From assembly GCA_950069165.1 (NCBI GenBank), contig CATMIT010000069.1, positions 1-7,916 on the forward strand: 7,916 nucleotides of DNA. The letters are read 5' to 3'. The position numbers and the translations under genes were made by a program. This document shows, one piece after another, positions 1 through 7,557 of this stretch. Within the stretch, counting starts at the first letter, position 1. Each line of letters begins with the position of its first letter. The notes below the pieces were generated by a model that had not been told where the DNA came from, ran no database searches, and saw nothing but the letters and a program-made list of their open reading frames with translations. The stretch is from an uncultured Flavobacteriales bacterium. Lineage in GTDB: Bacteria > Bacteroidota > Bacteroidia > Flavobacteriales > BACL11.

Positions 1-2316
1 TATATTGCTGCTTCGCATAGTTGTAACGGGCAGAATTATGCTGACACCATGCGTTTGAATGTTTTGAACACCCAGATTAGCACGACTGGTTTGTCTTTGT
101 GTAACGGTCCAATTACTTTAACAGCAGCCAGTGGCTTTGCTTTGTATGTTTGGAATAATAATGCGGCTTCTCCTCAGATGCTTGTAACCTCAGCTGGTAC
201 TTATTATGTAAATTGTACTAATAGTAATGGTTCAGTGTGTCAATCACCACCAATAACGATTTATGCAGATACGATTTCTGTTACTGTTACTCCACCAGAT
301 ACTACTTTGGTTTGTCCCGGAGATACGGTTTATTTACAAGCCCCTTCTGGTTTTTCTTCTTATCTTTGGAACACTGGAGTTACTACACAAAGTATGTTAG
401 TAGATTCTACTGGCAGTTATTGGTTTTATTCAATGGATGCTAATGGTTGTGTGGCTGCATCTGATACTGCTCAAACTGTTACCAATGAATTACATCCAGA
501 TATTTGGTCGGATGTTTTGTCATTATGCAGTGGTGGACCTGTGATATTCTTAAATCGGATTTATACAGATCCAATTTATCAAAGTTACCAATGGGGTACT
601 AATACCACATTAGCTCCATCTACACTTCAAACTCAGCAAGGAACTCAAGCAGGTAATTATTGGGTAACAGTAACTGATCAGTTTGGTTGCAGCGGTACTT
701 CAGATACTATAACTATATTCAGTGGTAATTTCACTTTTAATTTATCACCAGCCGATTCTATTTTTTTATGTAATGCTGGGAGCAGTGTTACTTTAGATGC
801 GGGTAATGTTGGCACTAATCTACAAATTACTTATCTTTGGAATACGGGTGCTACGACACCAACCATTACTACTAATTCTCCTGGCACCTATTATTGTGTT
901 ACCATGATGCCTACTGGTTGTTATGGTTACTCAGATACGGTTATAGTAGCTGGTATTAATCCACAACTCACTTATAGTGGCTTATCCCTTTGTGCGGGTC
1001 CGGTTAGTTTAAATACAGGCAACTATGACATCTATCAATGGAGTAATAATACTTCTACCCAAGCAATTAATGTAAATACAGCAGGAGATTATTATGTTTT
1101 TGTTACTGACTCTAATGGTTGTACGGCTTATTCGGATACAGTTAGTATTTATACTAATGCTTTTCAGTATAGTATAGTACCTAGTGGTTCCACCACTATT
1201 TGTGCCGGTTATACAGTTGATTTGGATGCTGGCAGTCAGTTTACTAATCATCTTTGGAATACAGGAGCAAGCACATCTACTATTACCGCTTCAACTATAG
1301 GACAATATTTTGCAACCATGACTGGACCTAATGGTTGTCCAGGTTATACCGATACAGTAGATGTTACAAATATGTCGGTTACTTTAAGTACAACAGGTTA
1401 CTCTTTATGTAATCCTAATGCCTATCCTGTACTTGATGCTGGTGGGGGCTATTATATTTACAATTGGAATACAGGGGATACCGTATCCACAATAACTGTC
1501 AACTTTCCAGGAGATTATTTTCTTACGGTAATAGATGAGAATGGATGTAGTGCAAGTTCTGATACGGTAAGTATTTATTTAAATCAATTTACTTTTAATG
1601 TCAATGCAGTAGGTTCTAACTTTCTTTGTCAACCAAGTGGACAGGTCACCTTAGATGCTGGTAGTGGTTATTTTCAATACTTATGGAGCACAGGTGCAAA
1701 TAGCCAGCAAACCACAGTCAATGCAACAGGTAATTATACCGTTACTGTATCCGACATGAATGGCTGTCAAGGCGTATCTAATCCTTTTACAGTAAATAAT
1801 ATAGTACTTACTTCTACTATTACTGGGCTTAGTAATGTAATGCAAAACAATGTGGAGAACTATTCTGTAATTCAAAACCTAACTTCCACTTACAATTGGA
1901 GTGTAGCAGCAGGAATACTTCAAACAGGACTAGGAACAAACTCTGTGGATGTACTTTGGAATACCCCAGGTCAAGGCAGTATTTATGTAATAGAAACAGA
2001 TGTAAACGGATGTATTGGAGATACCATCACTTTAGCTGTAACCATTTTCTCTTCCACAAGCATAAATGAGAGCCAAACACAAATAATAAGTATTTATCCC
2101 AATCCATTTTCAAAAAGCACCATCATAAATCTTTCAAACATTAAATCCAACTATAGCTTAACCCTTTATGATGTAACAGGACAGAGGGTTTTGGAAAAAG
2201 AAGATTTAAACCAAACTTCTTATGAGTTAGAAAGAGGGACTCTTTCAAAAGGTATCTACTTTTTAGAAATAAAAACAGAGGAAAGTAAAAGAATTAAAAG
2301 GGTGGTGGTTAATTAA
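1..2316 (+). CDS. T9SS-secreted repeat protein, 5'-truncated (C-terminal 771 residues)
   Basis: The frame is open from base 1 and its first residues already match the tail of a repeat (Cys at codon 8, then ADT), so the true start lies upstream; the ATG at 49 is internal. Counting base 1 as codon 1, eight complete Ig/PKD-like repeats span about residues 27-603. Each has an LC or IC near its start, a core like YLWNTGA, then G-x-Y and a second Cys in NGC-x-x-x-SDT. A ninth, PKD-like domain spans about 604-683. Residues 696-771 form a T9SS type A sorting domain (IYPNPF, then LYDVTGQRV, then GIYFLEI). The composition is rich in Thr, Ser, Asn, Gly and Tyr. The expected fate is export by Sec, then T9SS passage across the outer membrane with removal of the C-terminal domain and release or surface anchoring. 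An adhesin or structural role is inferred; no catalytic domain is visible. The gene converges on the yggS-like gene, one base away. Confidence 0.92.
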   Translation, partial: YIAASHSCNGQNYADTMRLNVLNTQISTTGLSLCNGPITLTAASGFALYVWNNNAASPQMLVTSAGTYYVNCTNSNGSVCQSPPITIYADTISVTVTPPDTTLVCPGDTVYLQAPSGFSSYLWNTGVTTQSMLVDSTGSYWFYSMDANGCVAASDTAQTVTNELHPDIWSDVLSLCSGGPVIFLNRIYTDPIYQSYQWGTNTTLAPSTLQTQQGTQAGNYWVTVTDQFGCSGTSDTITIFSGNFTFNLSPADSIFLCNAGSSVTLDAGNVGTNLQITYLWNTGATTPTITTNSPGTYYCVTMMPTGCYGYSDTVIVAGINPQLTYSGLSLCAGPVSLNTGNYDIYQWSNNTSTQAINVNTAGDYYVFVTDSNGCTAYSDTVSIYTNAFQYSIVPSGSTTICAGYTVDLDAGSQFTNHLWNTGASTSTITASTIGQYFATMTGPNGCPGYTDTVDVTNMSVTLSTTGYSLCNPNAYPVLDAGGGYYIYNWNTGDTVSTITVNFPGDYFLTVIDENGCSASSDTVSIYLNQFTFNVNAVGSNFLCQPSGQVTLDAGSGYFQYLWSTGANSQQTTVNATGNYTVTVSDMNGCQGVSNPFTVNNIVLTSTITGLSNVMQNNVENYSVIQNLTSTYNWSVAAGILQTGLGTNSVDVLWNTPGQGSIYVIETDVNGCIGDTITLAVTIFSSTSINESQTQIISIYPNPFSKSTIINLSNIKSNYSLTLYDVTGQRVLEKEDLNQTSYELERGTLSKGIYFLEIKTEESKRIKRVVVN
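79..1809 (+). repeat. Protein-level tandem array: four two-domain (A-B) Ig-like super-repeats
   Basis: There are eight domains with first cysteines at residues 34, 105, 176, 257, 331, 401, 470 and 543 (window codon numbering) and second cysteines at 80, 150, 230, 307, 374, 446, 516 and 589. Domains 1, 3, 5 and 7 mostly begin with a G-L/Y-SLC type lead (domain 3: VLSLC). Domains 2, 4, 6 and 8 begin after a lead such as F-N-L-SPADS or Y-S-I-VPSGS. The pair boundaries are about 79-504, 505-969, 970-1386 and 1387-1809. A partial B-type domain is visible at 1-78, so the array continues upstream. The bases have diverged while the core protein motif is kept, which suggests old, selected repeats rather than recent slippage. 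Confidence 0.82.
1810..2049 (+). other. PKD-like domain (Bacteroidota PKD_6 type)
   Basis: This segment of the surface protein differs from the repeats before it. It lacks the first cysteine. It shows Y-S-V, Y-N-W-S-V-A-A-G, then GLGTNSVDVLW, and ends with IYVIETDVNGC, the pattern of PKD-like beta-sandwich domains that often precede T9SS sorting domains. Its single Cys (residue 671) has no obvious partner within the domain. The assignment rests on motif recall, not a profile search. Confidence 0.7.
2086..2313 (+). other. T9SS type A C-terminal sorting domain
   Basis: The last 76 residues start with I-S-IYPNPF and continue with the strand pattern S-L-T-L-Y-D-V-T-G-Q-R-V, then L-S-K-G-I-Y-F-L-E-I, ending in the basic stretch K-R-I-K-R-V-V-V-N. 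This is the classic type A sorting signal recognised by the type IX secretion machinery and normally cleaved by the PorU sortase. It ends exactly at the C-terminus, so this end of the gene is intact. Confidence 0.93.
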
Positions 2317-2317
2317 T

Positions 2318-2956
2318 TTATCTAGAGCCAAAAATTGCAGAGCCAATTCGCACCATAGTACTGCCTTTTTCAATAGCAATTTGGTAATCGCCACTCATCC
2401 CAATTGATAAAATGGTTATTTGATTATTTTTCACTTCTTGAAAAACATTTTTTAAGGACTGAAATTCTGCTGAAATTTGCATTTTATTATTGGTGAAAGT
2501 AGCCATTCCCATTAAGCCAGAAATTTTGATATTTTTAAATTGCTTAGCCTCTGTTATTGTTTGCTGAATTTCATTTATTCCAAAACCAAATTTGCTACTT
2601 TCTTGTGCTATATGCACTTGCAAAAGGCAATCAATAATTCTATTATGTTTCCTAGCCCTTTTATCAATTTCCTTCAGTAATTTAAGCGAATCTACTCCAT
2701 GAATTAGGTTAACGAATGGGGTAATAAGTTTCACTTTATTTGTTTGCAAATGCCCAATCATGTGCCAAATAATGTCTTGTGGAAGTGTGGCTGCTTTTTC
2801 TACTAATTCCTTCACTTTATTTTCGCCAAAAATTCTTTGTCCATTATTATAAGCCTGCAATATATCAGCATTACTTTTTGTTTTAGATACCACTACCAAA
2901 GTAACTTCTTTGAGTATGCTGTTTTGTATGGTTTTTAAATTATCGGCAATCCCCAT
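2318..2956 (-). CDS. yggS: YggS/PROSC-family PLP homeostasis protein
   Basis: This 212-residue cytosolic protein has the alanine-racemase-like barrel fold and binds pyridoxal 5'-phosphate (PLP). The family has no confirmed catalytic activity and buffers PLP and amino-acid pools. Key signatures are VVVSKTK with the PLP lysine at K25, FGENKVKE at about 43-50, WHMIGHLQTNK at 64-74, KFGFG, GLMGMAT, and the phosphate-binding end GMSGDY (186-191) with VRIGSAIFG (202-210). The length is slightly below E. coli YggS (about 234), mostly from a short N-terminus. The ATG shares one base with the stop of the DUF1015 gene (TGATG), so translation is probably coupled. It is the last gene of the operon. The association with PLP-dependent SerC in the same operon makes functional sense, though family members occur in many contexts. 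Confidence 0.92.
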   Translation of the reverse strand: MGIADNLKTIQNSILKEVTLVVVSKTKSNADILQAYNNGQRIFGENKVKELVEKAATLPQDIIWHMIGHLQTNKVKLITPFVNLIHGVDSLKLLKEIDKRARKHNRIIDCLLQVHIAQESSKFGFGINEIQQTITEAKQFKNIKISGLMGMATFTNNKMQISAEFQSLKNVFQEVKNNQITILSIGMSGDYQIAIEKGSTMVRIGSAIFGSR

Positions 2957-4170
2957 CAGTAAATAGGATAAATGGTAAGTCCTGAGCGTAATTTGGGCTC
3001 AATATAAGTACTTTTTGGAGGCATTATTTTCCCTTTATCTGCCACTTCTTTTAATGCCTTTATTGGAATGGGTTTTAAAATAAAAGCAACTGCATATTCG
3101 CCAGTATTTACTTTTTCTTTAATCTCATCAATTGGGGTGTTTCCAGCAACAAAGGATATATTTTTATCCGTTTTTTCATCTTTAATTCCTAAAATTGGAG
3201 CCAATATGTTTTTGGATAAAATAGCAGGATCCAATCTATTTACACAATCATTCATATAGCTTCCTTTTATGGCTTTAATCAGATAGCATTTTCCATCCAA
3301 ATACATGCCAATTTCATCTTCTTTTTCCCCTTTTAACAAAACAGATTCTTTTACCTTATAAGTGCTTTTTATTTTTGCTATAAACTCTTTAACTGTTAAG
3401 CCATTCAAACTGTTTACTAAACGATTAAAGTTGAGAATATTCAATTGGTTTTCGGCAATTAAAAAACTCATAAAAAAATTACAATTACTTTCATCAGCCG
3501 CATTTTTTTGTTGACTCAATAGTGCTGAAGAAGATGTGCGGTGGTGTCCGTCCGCAATATAAATATCACCAATTCTTGCAAAAGTATTGCAAATGGTCTT
3601 GATATCATTTGCCGAATGAATTAACCAAAGTTTATGTAGGGATTTATTAGTAGTTCTAAATTCATATTCTGGCCTACTTTTAGCATATTTTTTAATAATG
3701 GAATCAATACTTTCAGTTGCTTTATAACACAATAAAACAGGATCAGCATTAAAGCCAGTAACATTCAAATAGTTTTTGAACATTTCTTCTCTTTCAGTAA
3801 GGGTGTGCTCGTGTATTTTAATGTTACCATTTAGATAGTCCTGCACACTGCATGCTGCAATTATCCCTTGAAATGTATGGCTATCCTTTTGCTGCTGATA
3901 CAAATAAAAGACAGCTTTTTTATCCTGGATTAGATTACCATTTGTCAAAAAATTTTCAAATTTTTCTTTTACCAATTTGAATTTTTCAATACCACTTTTT
4001 TTATTCTTTTTTTTATATTCTGGATTGATGATATGCAGAAAAGTATAAGGGTTATTTTCCAACTTTTCTTTGAGGGTTTCATCAGAATAACTCACATAAG
4101 AGCGAGATGCTAGCAAATGCGCTTTATCTCTTGGCGGTCTTATCGCTTTAAAGGGACGAATTGTTGCCAT
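2956..4170 (-). CDS. DUF1015 family protein, serine-operon partner
   Basis: The 404-residue product is full length for the DUF1015 family. Visible family marks are the N-terminal RPFKAIRP (5-12), ASRSYVSYS in place of the more common PYDV stretch, NPYTFLHIINPE (40-51), HEHT at 120-123 followed by ERE, ADPVLLCY (142-149), YIADGHHR (204-211), and the C-terminal MPPKSTYIEPKLRSGL (383-398). No signal peptide or membrane segment is seen. The start is 2 bases after the serA stop and the end overlaps the yggS-like start by one base. The biochemical role is not settled from sequence. The DGHHR motif recalls the ParB/sulfiredoxin-fold serine kinases SerK and SbnI, and the position right after serC-serA suggests work on serine or phosphoserine; this is inference. 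No phosphoserine phosphatase is present in the window. Confidence 0.92.
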   Translation of the reverse strand: MATIRPFKAIRPPRDKAHLLASRSYVSYSDETLKEKLENNPYTFLHIINPEYKKKNKKSGIEKFKLVKEKFENFLTNGNLIQDKKAVFYLYQQQKDSHTFQGIIAACSVQDYLNGNIKIHEHTLTEREEMFKNYLNVTGFNADPVLLCYKATESIDSIIKKYAKSRPEYEFRTTNKSLHKLWLIHSANDIKTICNTFARIGDIYIADGHHRTSSSALLSQQKNAADESNCNFFMSFLIAENQLNILNFNRLVNSLNGLTVKEFIAKIKSTYKVKESVLLKGEKEDEIGMYLDGKCYLIKAIKGSYMNDCVNRLDPAILSKNILAPILGIKDEKTDKNISFVAGNTPIDEIKEKVNTGEYAVAFILKPIPIKALKEVADKGKIMPPKSTYIEPKLRSGLTIYPIY

Positions 4171-4172
4171 CT

Positions 4173-5132
4173 TTATTTATTGAAATAAGTAGCAATTTGC
4201 TCTGCTAATTCCGTACCTATTCTTTCTTGTGCTTCTAGAGTTGCAGCACCAATATGTGGAGTTAATGAAACTGCTCCATGCATTAATAAATGAATAGCTG
4301 GTGTTGGTTCATTTTCAAAAACATCAAGTCCAGCATAAGCTAATTTTTCTTTATCTAAAGCAAACATTAGGGCTGTTTCGTCTATAACTCCACCTCTTGA
4401 TGCATTGATAATTCCAGCTCCTGTTTTCATCATCCCAATTTCTTTTGCACCAATTATGGCTTTATCTCCATCTTTTGGAATGTGAAGGGTTACAAAATCT
4501 GCATTGGTAAGTACATTTTTTAAGCTTTCTGTTTCAATGGTAAATGATTTTTTATCTCCATTAAAAAACTCCAATGTGATGTTTGCTTTATCTATAAACT
4601 TATCATGAGCAATCACTTTCATTCCAAGGCCGATTGCTCTTTTTGCCACTTCTTTCCCTATTCTTCCAAAGCCAATAATACCTAAGGTTTTCCCAGCTAA
4701 TTCTCTTCCCTTAGAATATGATTTTTTCAAGCTCTTAAAATCACTCTCCCCTGCCATTGGCATTTGTCGGTTTGCATCAAATAAGAAACGAACCATACCA
4801 AATAAATGTGCAAAAACAAGTTCAGCTACAGATGCGGAAGATGCCGCTGGTGTGTTAATCACCTTTAATCCTTTCTCTTTTGCATAATCTACATCAATAT
4901 TATCCATCCCAACGCCACCTCTACCGATAATCTTAAGCTGTGGGCAAGCATCAATTAAATCTTTTCTTACAGTAGTAGTACTTCTTACTAAAAGTACTTC
5001 ATAATTTTCTGAATTGATTGAATTAATCAAATCTTCTTGTGCTACCTTTTCAGTTACAATATTAAATCCTTTTGTTTTTAAAACATCAATCCCAGCTTGG
5101 GAAATCCCATCATTTGCTAATATATTAATCAT
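4173..5132 (-). CDS. serA: D-3-phosphoglycerate dehydrogenase, short form without ACT domain
   Basis: This 319-residue NAD-dependent D-2-hydroxyacid dehydrogenase should oxidise 3-phosphoglycerate to 3-phosphohydroxypyruvate, the first step of serine synthesis. The N-terminal substrate domain includes GRGGVGMDNID (70-80). The Rossmann motif GFGRIG is at 154-159, with the acidic D177 after its second strand. The catalytic triad is visible as R246 in NASRGG, E275 in VFENEP and H293 in TPHIGAAT. The protein ends about 26 residues after that histidine, so it lacks the C-terminal ACT domain that gives serine feedback in longer forms. A stretch at about 183-203 is longer than in E. coli SerA but looks ordinary for Bacteroidota. 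It starts one base after the serC stop. That neighbour strongly favours phosphoglycerate over other hydroxyacid substrates. Confidence 0.92.
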   Translation of the reverse strand: MINILANDGISQAGIDVLKTKGFNIVTEKVAQEDLINSINSENYEVLLVRSTTTVRKDLIDACPQLKIIGRGGVGMDNIDVDYAKEKGLKVINTPAASSASVAELVFAHLFGMVRFLFDANRQMPMAGESDFKSLKKSYSKGRELAGKTLGIIGFGRIGKEVAKRAIGLGMKVIAHDKFIDKANITLEFFNGDKKSFTIETESLKNVLTNADFVTLHIPKDGDKAIIGAKEIGMMKTGAGIINASRGGVIDETALMFALDKEKLAYAGLDVFENEPTPAIHLLMHGAVSLTPHIGAATLEAQERIGTELAEQIATYFNK

Positions 5133-5133
5133 C

Positions 5134-6198
5134 TTAATTTTGTTCTAATTTACGCATTATATCAACTAAAACTTGTACACTTTCAATAGGTAAGGCATTA
5201 TACATTGATGCTCTGTATCCTCCAACGGATCGGTGTCCTTTTATTCCATTTATTCCTGCATTTGTCCACATTTTATTGAACTGCTCTTCTTTGCTATTAT
5301 CTTTTAAAAGGAAAGTAACATTCATGTTTGATCTATCTTCTTTATTAGCAGCACCTTCAAATAAAGGGTTTCTATCTATCTCACGATATAATAAATCTGC
5401 TTTTTTCTGATTGATTTTCTCAATCCACTGTACACCCCCTTTATCTTTTAACCATTGTAGAGTTAGCATTGATACATAAATTGCAAATACAGGTGGAGTG
5501 TTGAACATACTATCCTTGCTGATATGTGTATTATAATCCAGCATTGTGGGAATTTTTCTTCCATTATTCCCCAAAATTTTATTTTTTACAATAACTAAAG
5601 TCGTCCCTGCAGGTCCCATATTTTTTTGAGCTCCAGCATATATTAAGTCAAATTTACTTACATCAATAGTTCTGCTGAAAATATCAGAACTCATATCGCA
5701 AACCAAAAGGGCAGGAGTGCTAGGGAATTCTTTCATTTGAGTACCATAAATAGTGTTGTTTGATGTACAATGGAAATAATCAACATCCATTGGGATTTCA
5801 TATCCTTTAGGAATGTAGTTATAGTTTTTATCTGATGAATCACCAACAATTACAACTTCCCCTAAATCTTTTGCTTCCGTAATTGCTTTTTTTGCCCAAG
5901 CCCCTGTATTAGTATAAGCTGCTTTTCCTCCTTTTTTCATAAGGTTGAAAGGTACCATCAAAAACTCCAAACTCGCACCACCTTGTAAAAACATAACGGA
6001 ATATTCTTTTGGAACTTCTAAAAGTTCTTTTACTAAGGATATCGCCTTTTCCATTACATCCATAAAAGGCTTGCTTCTATGCGATATTTCAATTAATGAT
6101 AAATCATCATTATTAAAATTAAGTATAGCTTCAGATGCTTGTTGTAAAACTTCCTGTGGTAAAATACATGGTCCTGCCGAAAAATTATGTTTTTTCAT
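5134..6198 (-). CDS. serC: Phosphoserine aminotransferase
   Basis: This 354-residue class V aminotransferase converts 3-phosphohydroxypyruvate and glutamate to O-phosphoserine and 2-oxoglutarate, using PLP. The N-terminus HNFSAGP-x-x-LP (4-14) is diagnostic. Others are ISHRSK (38-43), FLQGGAS (70-76), TGAWAKKA (98-105), HCTSNNTIYGTQ (143-154), CDMSSD (167-172) and the PLP-lysine motif YAGAQKNMGPAG with K192. The C-terminus carries G-H-R-S-V-G-G-Y-R-A-S-M-Y-N, the phosphate-binding end of the family. Length is normal. The ATG overlaps the efp stop by one base (TAATG), so translation is likely coupled to EF-P. Together with serA directly downstream it supplies the two committed serine-synthesis steps. 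Confidence 0.97.
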   Translation of the reverse strand: MKKHNFSAGPCILPQEVLQQASEAILNFNNDDLSLIEISHRSKPFMDVMEKAISLVKELLEVPKEYSVMFLQGGASLEFLMVPFNLMKKGGKAAYTNTGAWAKKAITEAKDLGEVVIVGDSSDKNYNYIPKGYEIPMDVDYFHCTSNNTIYGTQMKEFPSTPALLVCDMSSDIFSRTIDVSKFDLIYAGAQKNMGPAGTTLVIVKNKILGNNGRKIPTMLDYNTHISKDSMFNTPPVFAIYVSMLTLQWLKDKGGVQWIEKINQKKADLLYREIDRNPLFEGAANKEDRSNMNVTFLLKDNSKEEQFNKMWTNAGINGIKGHRSVGGYRASMYNALPIESVQVLVDIMRKLEQN

Positions 6199-6764
6199 TA
6201 TCCCTTTACTCTTTCCAGATAGGCACTTTTATTCGTGTCAATTTTAATCTTGTCCCCTTCATTTATAAAAAGAGGTACCTGAATGTTTGCACCTGTTTCA
6301 GTTCTTGCAGCTTTGAAAGTATTAGTGGCGGTATTGCCTTTTACTCCCGGCTCTGTTTTAGTAATTTCAAGTGTTACATGTGCAGGTAAATCAGCAGAAA
6401 GAGGTAAGCCTTTATCGGCATGAAATAGCACATTAACATTTTCTCCTTCTTTTAAGAATTCTACATTTTCAATAAATTCTTTTTGCAACATTATTTGTTC
6501 ATAATCGTCCAGATTCATCAAATGATAATCATTTCCGTCCGCATACAAAAATTGGTATTTTCTGTTTTCTATTCTTATAACTTCAATTTTAACCCCTGAA
6601 GTGAAAGTGTTTTCTAACAATCTTCCAGTATTTAGATTTCTGATTTTTGTTCTTACAAAAGCTGGTCCTTTTCCTGGTTTTACATGTTGGAAAGATTCAA
6701 TTTTCCAAGGGTCTCCATTATGCTGAATACATAATCCGTTTCTAAAATCTGCTGTTGTTGCCAT
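6198..6764 (-). CDS. efp: Translation elongation factor P
   Basis: EF-P enters the ribosomal E site and relieves stalling at consecutive prolines. The 188-residue protein has all three beta-barrel domains: I (about 1-64), II (about 65-129) and III (about 130-188). The domain I loop reads VKPGKGPAF, with K32 matching the E. coli modified Lys34. The domain III signature runs from KAARTETG through INEGDKIKIDT (151-177). Which modification, if any, K32 receives cannot be told, because no modification gene lies in the window. The start is 8 bases after the lpxA stop, behind an A-rich leader without Shine-Dalgarno sequence, as is common in Bacteroidota. It sits between lipid A and serine genes in one transcription unit. 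Confidence 0.97.
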   Translation of the reverse strand: MATTADFRNGLCIQHNGDPWKIESFQHVKPGKGPAFVRTKIRNLNTGRLLENTFTSGVKIEVIRIENRKYQFLYADGNDYHLMNLDDYEQIMLQKEFIENVEFLKEGENVNVLFHADKGLPLSADLPAHVTLEITKTEPGVKGNTATNTFKAARTETGANIQVPLFINEGDKIKIDTNKSAYLERVKG

Positions 6765-6772
6765 TTCTTTTT

Positions 6773-7555
6773 TTAATTTTGCATATATCCTTTCATAATT
6801 CCTCTGCCTGAATTCTGTATAAAAGAGATAATATTATCTTTTTCAGGAGAAGCCGGTAATTCGGCTTCAATTTTTGCAATTGCTTGGGTGGTGTTTTTAT
6901 TGGATTGAAATAAAATTCGATAAATATTTTGTATTTCCTGAATCTTCTCCTCTTTAAACACTCTTCTTCTCAAGCCTATAGAATTAATACCAACAAATGA
7001 AAGAGGTTCTCGGGCCGCTTTCACAAAAGGAGGAACATCTTTCCTTACCAAAGCTCCACCAGAAATCATGGCATGTGAACCAATATGTACAAACTGATGA
7101 ATGGCTGAAAGTCCTCCGATAATTACCCAATCCCCAATAGTAATATGCCCCCCTAATGCAACGCCATTTACAATAATGCAATTATTACCAATGTAGCAAT
7201 CGTGTGCAATATGAGAATATGCCATTAGTAAACAATCATTTCCTATTTTTGTTTTCCCGGTTTCTTTTGTTCCTCTGTTTATCGTTACACACTCTCTGAT
7301 GGTCGTATTATTCCCAATTATCACTTCCGATTTTTCGCCACCAAACTTTAAATCTTGTGGTATTGCCGAAATAACAGCACCAGGAAATATTCTGCAATTT
7401 TCACCAATTGTGGCCCCTTCCATTATGGTAACATTCGATCCAATCCAACTCCCTTTTCCAATGGTTACATTTTTGTCAATCGTAACAAATGGCTCAATAA
7501 CTACATTGTTGGCAATTTTTGTGCTAGGATGCACATAAGATAATGGTTGATGCAT
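6773..7555 (-). CDS. lpxA: UDP-N-acetylglucosamine acyltransferase (lipid A, first step)
   Basis: LpxA transfers a 3-hydroxyacyl chain from acyl carrier protein to the 3-OH of UDP-GlcNAc. I chose the ATG at 7555 (MHQPLSYVHP), giving 260 residues, normal for the family. An in-frame ATG at 7645 would add 30 residues that are antisense-frame reading of the FabZ tail. Residues 1 to about 190 are a left-handed beta helix of hexapeptide repeats (IGKGSW, IGENCR, IGNNTT, IGNDCL, IGNNCI). The catalytic His is H118 in SHIAHDC, with partners H137 (GGH) and H153 (HQF), matching E. coli H125, H144 and H160 in spacing. Gly166 falls at the acyl-chain ruler site (E. coli G173), which suggests room for a long hydroxyacyl chain. 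The C-terminal helical part starts near GLRRR (194-198). It starts two bases after the FabZ-like stop. Confidence 0.96.
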   Translation of the reverse strand: MHQPLSYVHPSTKIANNVVIEPFVTIDKNVTIGKGSWIGSNVTIMEGATIGENCRIFPGAVISAIPQDLKFGGEKSEVIIGNNTTIRECVTINRGTKETGKTKIGNDCLLMAYSHIAHDCYIGNNCIIVNGVALGGHITIGDWVIIGGLSAIHQFVHIGSHAMISGGALVRKDVPPFVKAAREPLSFVGINSIGLRRRVFKEEKIQEIQNIYRILFQSNKNTTQAIAKIEAELPASPEKDNIISFIQNSGRGIMKGYMQN

Positions 7556-7557
7556 AA

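Noticed and set aside
79..1809. CRISPR-like or recent DNA tandem repeats in the left part
   Set aside because: Repetition is at the protein level with diverged bases and irregular spacing; there are no identical short repeats with unique spacers.
1009..1875. Minus-strand open frames inside the surface-protein gene (1009-1251, 1681-1875)
   Set aside because: Low-complexity Ile/Thr/Cys-rich translations that mirror the repeat coding strand; no family resemblance.
49..2316. ATG at 49 as the start of the surface-protein gene
   Set aside because: The frame is open to base 1 and the residues before it match a repeat tail; there is no signal peptide after this ATG.
5945..6389. Plus-strand open frames over the serC/efp junction
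   Set aside because: Antisense shadows of two well-supported genes.
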